A stretch of DNA of 64,000 nt, taken from Bradyrhizobium sp. Gha. GTDB taxonomy: Bacteria; Pseudomonadota; Alphaproteobacteria; Rhizobiales; Xanthobacteraceae. Positions 29,390-37,495 of the stretch are shown here, piece after piece (the stretch's first letter is position 1; each line of letters begins with the position of its first letter). The notes beneath the pieces were generated by a model, which was not told the DNA's origin, searched no databases, and saw nothing but the letters and a program-made list of their open reading frames with translations. The DNA lies in assembly GCF_900113735.1 (NCBI RefSeq), contig NZ_FOQM01000005.1:1-64000 (forward strand), given 5' to 3'. The translations under genes and the position numbers were made by a program.

Positions 29390-29977
29390 CTAGCCTGCCT
29401 TCAATCCGCGCAGCAACAGAGCGAGCGTCGCATCGACACGCGCCGGCAGCTCGGCATCCTTCCACTCATCGGCATGCGCCGGATGATGGAAGCGACAGGT
29501 CGCATCGAACAATGCGCGTGCCGTGACCTTGACGTCGTCAACCGCGAACACGCCCTGCTTGACGCCGTCGGACAGGATCGCCGCGATCTGGTCGATCATG
29601 GTATCCTTGTGGCACCTGACGGCCGCACAGGCCTCGCGCGCCAGCGTCAGATAAGTCTCGAACATTTCAGGGTCGTCGAGCACGCGCGAACGTTTTGCAG
29701 CAAACAGCGTGCGCAGCCAGCGGTCGAGCCGATCGGCCGCGGGGCCCTGCTCCCTGGCGATTGCCAGAAGCGGCGCGTCGATGCGGTCGAGCCAGCGTTT
29801 GGCGACGGCTTCGCGCAGCGAGGCTTTGCTCGGAAAATGGCGGTAGACGCTGCCGTGGCTCACATCGAGCGCACGGGCAACATCGACCACGGTGGCCTTG
29901 GCAAGTCCGTAGCGCCGCAAAACGTCCTCGGTGACTTCGAGGATCCGCTCCGGCGTCAGGATAACGGCTTCGTTCAT
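29390..29977 (-). CDS. TetR family transcriptional regulator
   Basis: A 195-residue repressor. The N-terminal helix-turn-helix is clear: ILEVTEDVLRRYGLAKATVVDVARALDVSHGSVYRHFPSK; the C-terminal ligand domain is of the type seen in small alphaproteobacterial TetR proteins. ATG 29977 follows AAGG by eight bases; the frame is open to 30007. A small gene precedes it on the same strand and a perfect palindrome lies upstream of both, so autoregulation is likely. The ligand is unknown. Confidence 0.87.
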   Translation of the reverse strand: MNEAVILTPERILEVTEDVLRRYGLAKATVVDVARALDVSHGSVYRHFPSKASLREAVAKRWLDRIDAPLLAIAREQGPAADRLDRWLRTLFAAKRSRVLDDPEMFETYLTLAREACAAVRCHKDTMIDQIAAILSDGVKQGVFAVDDVKVTARALFDATCRFHHPAHADEWKDAELPARVDATLALLLRGLKAG

Positions 29978-30064
29978 GCCAGCACCTTGTTCCCGTTCAG
30001 GGTTCACCCGGCGATGGAGCTGCTTCCGAAGCGCCCCAGCCGGTCGTTTCGGAAAGCTCTCGCC

Positions 30065-30166
30065 TCAATGAGGCAGTTTTGCAGCCTGCGCCGCGATCTG
30101 GCGCGCGACCAACAGATTGAGCCAATGCCCAATCGTGCCGGTGAGATTGATGATTTCGATCGTCAT
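30065..30166 (-). CDS. 33-residue small protein upstream of the TetR gene
   Basis: A 33-codon frame starting MTIEIINLTGTIGHWLNLLV, with a hydrophobic/amphipathic helix (WLNLLVARQIAAQAAKL). GGAG is nine bases upstream of ATG 30166. It is on the same strand as the TetR gene and 87 bases ahead of it. It could be a membrane-associated peptide or a leader peptide. The helix is clear but function is not. Confidence 0.5.
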   Translation of the reverse strand: MTIEIINLTGTIGHWLNLLVARQIAAQAAKLPH

Positions 30167-30476
30167 TGTCTTGTGTCTCCATTCGTCCGCGACCCTCGCC
30201 CTTGATTGACGACCCTCGATCCGAGTGGACTTCGGACGTCGGGCTCCCCCCGGAGTGGTCACGGGACGCCCAATCGGAGCGTCCGAGAACGGATATACAC
30301 GTCTCGCTGACAGATTTCAATATCTGTCAGTCAATGATCCGTGATTGACAGTTAACTTTTGCCATCAGGAGGGCTCCCACCCCACCAGCGGGTCTGATCG
30401 ACAAGCGGCTGTGACACAGTGGTGGCTTGCGCTACGCTCACCCGCCGACGAACTCATCATAAGAAACGGATCCCCC
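30167..30476. promoter_or_regulatory. Divergent control region of the small gene and the M20 hydrolase
   Basis: Contains the palindrome described at 30307-30330. The left part (30167-30300) holds the leader of the leftward small gene. The right part runs to the M20 start at 30477. No other gene was recognised here, although one frame from 30345 continues into the M20 gene. Confidence 0.5.
30307..30330. promoter_or_regulatory. Perfect palindrome, candidate TetR operator
   Basis: CTGACAGAT and ATCTGTCAG are exact inverse complements, separated by six bases (TTCAAT). A partly overlapping second pair is made by CTGTCA at 30324 and TGACAG ending at 30351. TetR operators are usually palindromes of this size, and a TetR gene lies about 330 bases away. 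Binding itself is inferred. Confidence 0.6.
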
Positions 30477-31649
30477 ATGCCCATCGTCAACCGCATCGCC
30501 GCCCTCTCCGACGAAATGGCCGCCTGGCGCCATGACTTTCACGAGAACCCTGAGTTGCTCTACGAAGTCCATCGGACCGCCGGCATCGTCGCCGAGAAGT
30601 TGCGCGCGTTCGGCTGCGACGAGGTGGTGACGGGCATCGGCCGCACCGGCGTCGTCGGCGTGATCCGCGGCCGCAAATCCGGCTCCGGCAAGGCGATCGG
30701 GCTGCGCGCCGACATGGATGCGCTGCCGATCATGGAAGCCGCCGATGTGCCCTACGCCTCGAAGGTCCCCGGAAAGATGCATGCCTGCGGCCATGACGGC
30801 CACACCGCCATGCTGCTGGGCGCCGCAAAGTACCTCGCCGAGACGCGCAATTTCGACGGCACCGCGATCCTCATCTTCCAGCCCGCCGAGGAAGGCGGTG
30901 GCGGCGGCAAGGCCATGGTCGAGGACGGCCTGATGACGCGCTGGAACATCGAGCAGGTCTACGGCATGCACAACATGCCGGGCCTGCCCGAAGGCCATTT
31001 CGCCACCACGTCAGGCCCGCTGCTCGCCTCTTCCGACAACATCCAGATCACCGTCCGCGGCAAGGGCGGTCATGCCGGCGCCACGCCGCACCAGGCGATC
31101 GACAGCGTCTTGATCGGCTCGCAGATCGTGAACGCGCTGCAATCGATCGTCGCCCGCAACGTCGATCCGCTGAAATCGGCGGTGATCTCGGTGACGCAAT
31201 TCCATGCCGGCACCGCTTTCAACATCATCCCGGAGACCGCCGAGCTCGGCGGCACCGTGCGCACGCTCGACCCCGAGGTGCGCGATCTGGTCGAGCGCCG
31301 CATCGGCGAAGTCGCCGACAGCGTTGCGCGCGCCTATGGCGGCACTGCCGAGACGAAATACTCACGGATGTATCCGGTGACGATGAATCATCCGCGCGAA
31401 GCCGGTGTCGCCGCCGACGTGGCCCGCGACATCGTGGGTAGCGAGCGCGTCAACGACCGCATCATTCCGATGATGGGCGCGGAAGACTTCTCGTTCATGC
31501 TGGAAGCGCGCCCCGGCGCGATGGTGCTGGTCGGCATGGGCGACAGCCCGGCGTGCCACCATCCGGCCTACGTCTTCAACGACAACATCCTCGGCCACGG
31601 CGCCTCGTTCTGGGTGCGCCTGATCGAGACGGCAATGCCGGCGGGCTAG
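30477..31649 (+). CDS. M20 family amidohydrolase (HipO/hippurate hydrolase type)
   Basis: A 390-residue zinc amidohydrolase. The metal motifs are GLRADMDALPI, KMHACGHDGHTAML (Cys/His ligands), QPAEEGGGGGK and the dimerisation-domain VRGKGGHAGATPHQ. It hydrolyses N-acyl amino acids or related amides such as hippurate or N-acetyl amino acids. ATG 30477 is the start that fits homologues (MPIVNRIAALSDEMAAWRHDFH); the frame is open to 30345. It converges with the LysR regulator. Confidence 0.88.
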   Translation: MPIVNRIAALSDEMAAWRHDFHENPELLYEVHRTAGIVAEKLRAFGCDEVVTGIGRTGVVGVIRGRKSGSGKAIGLRADMDALPIMEAADVPYASKVPGKMHACGHDGHTAMLLGAAKYLAETRNFDGTAILIFQPAEEGGGGGKAMVEDGLMTRWNIEQVYGMHNMPGLPEGHFATTSGPLLASSDNIQITVRGKGGHAGATPHQAIDSVLIGSQIVNALQSIVARNVDPLKSAVISVTQFHAGTAFNIIPETAELGGTVRTLDPEVRDLVERRIGEVADSVARAYGGTAETKYSRMYPVTMNHPREAGVAADVARDIVGSERVNDRIIPMMGAEDFSFMLEARPGAMVLVGMGDSPACHHPAYVFNDNILGHGASFWVRLIETAMPAG

Positions 31650-31669
31650 ATACGCCGTTTTGCCGAGCA

Positions 31670-32596
31670 TCAGGACGTGCGGCGACGCACGTCTTGCAGA
31701 TCCGCATCCATGCCGGCGGCAAGCCCGTCGGCGACGATTCGCGCGATCTTCGGGAACGGCTTGCGCGCATCGATGGCCACACTCACGGTCTGCGGATCGG
31801 CCCCCTTGTCACGTACGGGCACGAACACCAGCGCGCCGCTGACGAGCTCGGGGGCGGCATCGAGCTCGGAAGTGAAAGCAACGTAGTTGCCGCTCCCCGC
31901 GAGGCGCTTCACCAGTTGCAGCGAATTGGTCTCGATCGTCCCCTCCGACAACAGCCAGCCATGGCGTGCCTCGAGGTAGCGCCTGATCGCCAATGCCTTG
32001 TTTTGCAGGACGATGGGATGGCCTGCCACCTCCTGCATGCTGGTGGTCTTGCGCTGGGCCAGCGGATGGTTCGGCGCGACTACGCAGCCGAATGGCAGCT
32101 CACGGCGCCACAGCACATGGATCTCACGGTGCGGATTGAGATTGAAGGCGGCAATCAGATCGGCGGCTCCGGACAGCAGCGCGGTCTGCGCATCATCCGT
32201 GCTGGCGACCTGAATCTCGAGCGAGATACGCGGATGGCGCTCGTTCAGCTCGCTCACGAACCGCGGCAGGAACCCGTTGACATGGCTGTCCATCGCAACG
32301 AGGCGCACATGGCCCTGGTTGACGCCCTGCAGCTGCTTGAACTCGGCATTGGCCCGCCGCTCGTCCGAGCGCCAACGGCGCGTCAGCGCGACCAGCGCGT
32401 CGCCGGCCGGCGTCAGCCGCATGCCGCCGGTCACGCGCTCGAACAGGGTGACGCCGAGATCGCGCTCCAGGAGCAGGATCTGCCGGTTGATGGCAGACGC
32501 CGCGATATTCATTTCCCGGGCAGCGCTCTGGATTGATCCGGATCGCGCCACCTGGTCGGCATAGCGCAATGCCGCCGGAACGAGCGACCCTCTCAC
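31670..32596 (-). CDS. LysR family transcriptional regulator
   Basis: A 308-residue regulator. The winged helix (VARSGSIQSAAREMNIAASAINRQILLLERDLGVTLFERV) is followed by the effector domain. It is divergent from the polyamine-type ABC operon, which it probably controls. The start is uncertain: GTG 32596 is preceded by AGGT, and GTG 32617 is also in frame without a ribosome site. Confidence 0.88.
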   Translation of the reverse strand: MRGSLVPAALRYADQVARSGSIQSAAREMNIAASAINRQILLLERDLGVTLFERVTGGMRLTPAGDALVALTRRWRSDERRANAEFKQLQGVNQGHVRLVAMDSHVNGFLPRFVSELNERHPRISLEIQVASTDDAQTALLSGAADLIAAFNLNPHREIHVLWRRELPFGCVVAPNHPLAQRKTTSMQEVAGHPIVLQNKALAIRRYLEARHGWLLSEGTIETNSLQLVKRLAGSGNYVAFTSELDAAPELVSGALVFVPVRDKGADPQTVSVAIDARKPFPKIARIVADGLAAGMDADLQDVRRRTS

Positions 32597-32633
32597 GTGA
32601 CCTGCACCTGCCCGCACCCCATTCTAATTTTGC

Positions 32634-32653
32634 GAATGGAGAATTGCCTATTC
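32634..32653. promoter_or_regulatory. Imperfect palindrome in the LysR/ABC intergenic region
   Basis: GAAT and ATTC bracket 12 bases with AATT at the centre. It lies between the divergent starts at 32596 and 32755, where a LysR-type operator (T-N11-A) would be expected. This is a weak candidate. Confidence 0.3.
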
Positions 32654-32754
32654 TGTGCTGGACGGCAATGGGTGATTGAGCCGAACATGTGCGCCGAGGT
32701 GATCTCCTTCGACCGCTGCAAGGTCCCCGTCGCAGGTTTTGGGGCAAAACGTTC

Positions 32755-33831
32755 ATGACCGCGTCTCGCTCGCATCGGCTCCGGCTGGACGCCATCACGC
32801 ACCGGTTCGGCGCGAGCACGGCCGTGCGGGATATCAACCTCGATATCGCTGGCGGCGAGCTCGTCGCCCTGCTCGGCCCGTCCGGCTGCGGCAAGTCGAC
32901 CTTGCTGCGGATCATCTCCGGCTTCATCCGGCAGAGCGAAGGCCGCGTCCTGTTCGACGACAGCATAGCCGATGCCCTGTCGCCCGCGGAGCGCGGCGTC
33001 GGCATCGTCTTCCAGAACTACGCGCTGTTTCCGCACATGAGCGTCGGCGAGAACGTCGCTTACGGCCTCCAGGCGCACAAATGGCCGCGCGAGCGCATCG
33101 CCAAGCGCGTCGCCGAAATGCTCGATCTCGTCCATATGGGCGAGTTCGCCAGCCGCAGGCCGCGAGAACTGTCCGGTGGCCAGCAGCAGCGCGTGGCGCT
33201 GGCCCGCTGCCTCGCCATCGATCCCAAAGTTCTGCTGCTCGACGAGCCCTTCGGAGCCCTCGACAAGAATTTGCGCCTCGACATGCAAATCGAGGTCAAA
33301 CGCCTCCAGCGCCAATCCGGCATCACCACCATCCTGGTCACCCACGACCAGGAGGAGGCGCTGTCGATGGCCGACCGCATCGCCGTGATGTCGCGCGGGC
33401 GCATCGAGCAGATCTCGACCCCGACCGGCATCTACGACACGCCGCAAACGCTGTTCGTGAACGAGTTCGTCGGAACCACCAACGTGCTGCGCGGTGAATT
33501 CATCGAAGATTCGGCCGTTCGGCTCGAGCACGGCCACGTTCTCCCCGTCAGCCCGAACAAAACACTTCAGCAGGGGCACGCGGTCATCGTTTCGATCCGT
33601 CCTGAGCAGTTGCGCTTCCGACCAGCTCCGTCCGCTGGCGCCTTCACCGCGATCATCACCACGGTGCTGCCGCTCGGCGCGCAGGTCGTCTACGACGTCG
33701 CGCTGACCGCGGGCCCCTCGCTCAAGGTCGCGGAGACCCGCGATGCCGAGGGCGCGCTGCGCCCGGTCGGCGCGACCGTTTATCTGGCGCCGGCCTCACC
33801 GGCGGCCTGCCATGTATTCCCCGCATCCTGA
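32755..33831 (+). CDS. ABC transporter ATP-binding protein (spermidine/putrescine PotA type)
   Basis: A 358-residue ATPase. Walker A GPSGCGKST, signature LSGGQQQRVAL, Walker B VLLLDEPFGALD and the C-terminal TOBE domain (FIEDSAVRLEHGHVLPV) place it in the PotA class. It is the first gene of a four-component operon that also has a binding protein and two permeases. The start ATG 32755 is chosen as the first in frame near the conserved LRLDAITHRFG. The family is named for polyamines, but the ligand here is probably different (see the UraD fusion). Confidence 0.9.
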   Translation: MTASRSHRLRLDAITHRFGASTAVRDINLDIAGGELVALLGPSGCGKSTLLRIISGFIRQSEGRVLFDDSIADALSPAERGVGIVFQNYALFPHMSVGENVAYGLQAHKWPRERIAKRVAEMLDLVHMGEFASRRPRELSGGQQQRVALARCLAIDPKVLLLDEPFGALDKNLRLDMQIEVKRLQRQSGITTILVTHDQEEALSMADRIAVMSRGRIEQISTPTGIYDTPQTLFVNEFVGTTNVLRGEFIEDSAVRLEHGHVLPVSPNKTLQQGHAVIVSIRPEQLRFRPAPSAGAFTAIITTVLPLGAQVVYDVALTAGPSLKVAETRDAEGALRPVGATVYLAPASPAACHVFPAS

Positions 33832-33851
33832 ACCCGGAGAGAACGCCAGCC

Positions 33852-34913
33852 ATGACATCATTCAGGACCATTACGATCGATCGCCGGCGCGTGTTGCGCA
33901 GCGCCGGCGGCCTCGCGCTCGCGGCGAGCCTGCCGCCCTTCGCGCACGCACAGAACAAGACGCTGATCGCGGCAACCTTCCCCGGCACCTGGAACGAGGC
34001 GGACCGCGACGTCATCGCGCCGGCGTTCAAGCAGCTGACCGGCGCCGCCGTTACGCAATCCATCATCCTCGGCACCGACCAGGTATCGCGGCTCGTTGCC
34101 GCCAAGGGCAATAAGCCGCCGTTCGACGTCGCGTTCTTCGACGCACCGCAGGTGATCGATGCGGTCCGCGACGGCCTGATCGTGGAATATCCCATCGCGC
34201 AGTCGCCCAACTACAAGGACTTGCTGCCGACCGCCCAGGACAAATGGGGCCCGAAGATCACCATGCAGGTGATCGGCCTCGGCTACAATCCCGACAAGAT
34301 CAAGACTCCGCCGACGAGCTGGGACGATCTGCTCGATCCAAAATACAAAGGCCGCGTCGGCCTGACCGCGCTCAACAGCCAGCTCGGCATCGCCTTCCTT
34401 GCCGAGCTCAACCGCCTCAAGGGCGGCACCGACGAGGATTTCGAGCCGGCGTTCAAGTTCCTGAAGCAGCTCTTGCCGAATGTCGGTGCGATCGGCGCCA
34501 ATCTCGGCGCATTTGCGACGCTGTGGCAGCAGGAGCAGATCGACATCGCTCCCTACAATTTCAACTTCGTCCAGACGCTCAGGGCCAAGGACGTGCCGGT
34601 CGAATTCACGGTCCCGGCGACCGGCCCGGTCGGCTGGTCGACCAGCCTGCACGTCGTCGCAGGCGCCGCCGAGCCCGAGCTTGCAGTCCAATATATCGAC
34701 CTGCATCTGGCCGCAGCGACTCAGGAGAAGCTGCTGAAGCCGCCCTACGACGTCATTCCGACCAATGCGAAGGTCGAGCTCGAGGGCGCCATCACCAAGT
34801 CGCTGGCCAGGACGCTCGACGATGTCGCCAAGATCCGCACCATCAATTGGGAAAAGATCAACCCCCAGCGCGGCGCGCTGATCGATCGCTTCAACCGCGA
34901 GATCAAGCTCTAA
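33852..34913 (+). CDS. Periplasmic substrate-binding protein (PotD-type)
   Basis: A 353-residue extracellular solute-binding protein. The N-terminus has a twin-arginine-like motif (RRRVLRSAGGLALAA) with a cleavage site near AHAQNK. The mature part begins TLIAATFPGTWNEADRDVIAPAF and contains PPTSWDDLLDPKYKGRVGL, typical of the class. It delivers the ligand to the two permeases encoded next. A CGGAGAG ribosome site lies 21 bases after the ATPase stop. Confidence 0.9.
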   Translation: MTSFRTITIDRRRVLRSAGGLALAASLPPFAHAQNKTLIAATFPGTWNEADRDVIAPAFKQLTGAAVTQSIILGTDQVSRLVAAKGNKPPFDVAFFDAPQVIDAVRDGLIVEYPIAQSPNYKDLLPTAQDKWGPKITMQVIGLGYNPDKIKTPPTSWDDLLDPKYKGRVGLTALNSQLGIAFLAELNRLKGGTDEDFEPAFKFLKQLLPNVGAIGANLGAFATLWQQEQIDIAPYNFNFVQTLRAKDVPVEFTVPATGPVGWSTSLHVVAGAAEPELAVQYIDLHLAAATQEKLLKPPYDVIPTNAKVELEGAITKSLARTLDDVAKIRTINWEKINPQRGALIDRFNREIKL

Positions 34914-34928
34914 GGGGGAGACCTGGCG

Positions 34929-35762
34929 ATGGAGGCCGATTCAAGGCTCGTCCTGCCGCTTGCCGCCCTCTTCACGGCATTCTTTGTCGCGCCGCTCGTC
35001 GTCCTCCTCCTGCTGTCCCTGCATGGCGACATCGCCATGCGGGGCTGGACGCTCGGCAACTACGTGAAGTTCTTCAGCGATCCCTTCAGCTACTCGATCC
35101 TGATCGATACGCTCCTGCTCGGCGTCAAGGCGACGTTAGTGTGCCTGTTGTTCGGTTACCCCGTCGCCTGGCTCTGCGCACGCGCAGGCGCACGTTGGCA
35201 GAGCGTGCTGGTGTTCCTGGTCATCCTTCCCATCCTGACCTCAGTGGTGGTCCGCACCTTTTCGTGGATCGTGATTTTGGGCCGGCAGGGCCTGCTCAAC
35301 CAAATCGTCATGGGGCTCGGCCTCAGCAACGAGCCGCTGCGACTGCTCTATACCGAGATTGGTGTCGTGATGGTGCTTGCCCAGGTGCAGATGCCGCTGA
35401 TGGTGCTGCCGATCCTCACCGTGCTGTCGAAGCTCGACCCGAATCTCGGCGATGCCTCGCGCGTGCTCGGGGCCGGCGAATGGCGCACCTTCTTCCGCAT
35501 CACGCTGCCGTTGTCGATGCCCGGCATCATCGCCGGCTGCATCCTGACCTATGCGGCGAGCGTGACGGCCTTCGTCACGCAGACTCTGATCGGCGGGGCG
35601 CGGCTGATCTACATGCCGCTTGATATCTACCAGCAGGCGGTCGGCGCCAATAACTGGCCGTTCGCCGCGGCGCTGTCGATCATCTTCATGGTCACGGTGA
35701 TGATCGTCGTCGGCGTGCTCGGCGCCATCGGCCGCAGGAGCGAGATTCATGGCCGGGCCTAG
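34929..35762 (+). CDS. ABC transporter permease (PotB type)
   Basis: A 277-residue permease with six membrane segments. The conserved EAA loop is ASRVLGAGEWRTFFRITLPLSMPGI. It forms half of the channel. GGGGGAGACCTGGCG lies before ATG 34929. The next permease gene overlaps its last 14 bases. Confidence 0.92.
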   Translation: MEADSRLVLPLAALFTAFFVAPLVVLLLLSLHGDIAMRGWTLGNYVKFFSDPFSYSILIDTLLLGVKATLVCLLFGYPVAWLCARAGARWQSVLVFLVILPILTSVVVRTFSWIVILGRQGLLNQIVMGLGLSNEPLRLLYTEIGVVMVLAQVQMPLMVLPILTVLSKLDPNLGDASRVLGAGEWRTFFRITLPLSMPGIIAGCILTYAASVTAFVTQTLIGGARLIYMPLDIYQQAVGANNWPFAAALSIIFMVTVMIVVGVLGAIGRRSEIHGRA

Positions 35763-36564
35763 ACGAATCCGCTGGGAAGCCCTGTCGCTCAAATTCGTCT
35801 TCGGGTTGCTTGCTGCCATCGCCTTGCTGTTCCTGGTGTTGCCTACCGCAGTCGTGCTGCTGACCTCGCTCACTTCATCGCAATCCCTGCGCTTTCCGCC
35901 ACCCGGGTTCTCATTGCGCTGGTATGTCGCGCTGCTCGATGCCGACCAGATGCAGCGCGCAGGGCTGAACAGTCTCATCGTGGCGTTCTGGACCACGCTG
36001 CTGTCGACGATATGCGGCACGGCCGCAGCGCTCGCGATCGCGCGCAGCCGCTCGCCGATGATGCGCGCAGCGGACCTGCTGTTCATGTCGCCGCTGCTCC
36101 TGCCTGCGCTGTCATTCGGCTTTGCCGCGCTGATCTTCATCAACAGGCTCGGCCTCTCGCCGAGCATTCCCCTCCTGGTGCTCGGCCATGCCATCGTCTG
36201 CGTGCCTTTCGTACTGAGAACGACCCTCGCCTCCCTGTCGCAGCTCGATGCCAGTTTGCTCGAGGCCTCCGAGAGTCTCGGCGCCGATCGCCTGACGACG
36301 TTTCGCCGCATCACCCTGCCGCTGATCGGGCCCGGCATTGGCGCGGGCGCCTTTCTCGCCTTCATGGCCTCCTTCGACAACGTTCCGGTGTCGCTGTTCC
36401 TCGCCGACGAGCGCACCGAGATGCTGCCGATTCATCTCTGGCAACAGATCGAGACCAATCTCGACGTTCGCACCGCAGCCGCGTCGGGCGCGATCGTGAT
36501 CGCCACCCTGATCCTGATGCTGCTTGCCGAACGCTTCGCCGGACTGACCCGGCGGATGCGCTGA
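35749..36564 (+). CDS. ABC transporter permease (PotC type)
   Basis: A 271-residue permease with six membrane segments and the EAA loop ASESLGADRLTTFRRITLPLIGPGI. It starts inside the preceding gene (14-base overlap), so translation is coupled. The uricolytic fusion gene begins 12 bases after its stop. Confidence 0.92.
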   Translation: MAGPRRIRWEALSLKFVFGLLAAIALLFLVLPTAVVLLTSLTSSQSLRFPPPGFSLRWYVALLDADQMQRAGLNSLIVAFWTTLLSTICGTAAALAIARSRSPMMRAADLLFMSPLLLPALSFGFAALIFINRLGLSPSIPLLVLGHAIVCVPFVLRTTLASLSQLDASLLEASESLGADRLTTFRRITLPLIGPGIGAGAFLAFMASFDNVPVSLFLADERTEMLPIHLWQQIETNLDVRTAAASGAIVIATLILMLLAERFAGLTRRMR

Positions 36565-36576
36565 ACGGAGATTTTC

Positions 36577-37467
36577 GTGCCAGGACAACTCACGCTCGAC
36601 AGCCTCAACCGCGCCAGCACGGCCGACTTCGTGGCAGCGCTCGGCGAGATATTCGAATACTCGCCCTGGGTCGCAGCGGCAGCTGCCGCGCGGCGGCCGT
36701 TCAAGACGCTTGCCGCCTTGCGCGATGCGATGGTTGCTTCGATCGCGAACGCGCCAGCCGAGCAGCGCCTCAAGCTGATCCGCTCGCATCCCGATCTCGC
36801 CAACAAGGCCCAGCGCGCTCAGGGTCTCACTTCGCACTCGACGCGCGAGCAGGACGGGGCCGGCCTCGACCGATTATCGGACACCGAGTTCGCGATGTTC
36901 GAGACGCTGAACAACGCCTACAAGGCGAAGTTCGGCTTTCCTTTCATGATCTGCGTGCGCCGCCACACCAAGGATTCGATTCTCGACGCTTTCGCGCGCC
37001 GGCTGAACAACGACCCCGCGCAGGAGGAAAAAGAGGCGCTGACCGAGATCGCGCGCATCGCGAGCCTTCGTCTTGCCGGCATGATCGCGAGCGACGAGCC
37101 GTTGGCGGTCCACGGCACGCTGTCGGTCCACGTCCTCGACACCCATCGCGGGCTGCCGGCCGAGGGCATGAAGTTCAGCCTGGTCGAGCTGTCACGCCGT
37201 GGCGATGAACGCCTGATCGCCGACCTCGTCACCAATGCCGACGGCCGCACCAGCCCTGAGCCGATCGAGGGGCGGCCCGTGCCGATCGGCACCTACGAGC
37301 TGCGCTTTCAGGCAGCCGCCTATTTCGCTGGCCGCGACGTCCCGCTGAGCAATCCGCCCTTTCTGGACGTCATTCCGCTACGCTTCAGCGTCTCTGAGCC
37401 GGAGCAGCACCTGCACGTGCCGCTCCTGGTCACACCCTGGAGCTACTCGACCTATCGCGGTAGTTGA
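36577..37467 (+). CDS. OHCU decarboxylase and 5-hydroxyisourate hydrolase fusion
   Basis: A 296-residue bifunctional protein. Residues 1-165 are OHCU decarboxylase (UraD): RSHPDLANKAQ carries the catalytic H71, and GFPFMICVRRHTKDSIL is the second motif. Residues about 178-296 are HIU hydrolase (transthyretin-like): LSVHVLDTHRGLPA and the terminal YRGS. Together the two steps turn the urate oxidase product into S-allantoin. Translation starts with GTG 36577, 12 bases after the second permease, so it is part of the transporter operon. Confidence 0.93.
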   Translation: MPGQLTLDSLNRASTADFVAALGEIFEYSPWVAAAAAARRPFKTLAALRDAMVASIANAPAEQRLKLIRSHPDLANKAQRAQGLTSHSTREQDGAGLDRLSDTEFAMFETLNNAYKAKFGFPFMICVRRHTKDSILDAFARRLNNDPAQEEKEALTEIARIASLRLAGMIASDEPLAVHGTLSVHVLDTHRGLPAEGMKFSLVELSRRGDERLIADLVTNADGRTSPEPIEGRPVPIGTYELRFQAAAYFAGRDVPLSNPPFLDVIPLRFSVSEPEQHLHVPLLVTPWSYSTYRGS

Positions 37468-37495
37468 GGCGAAGGCGAGCCCAGCGCTGCCTCAC

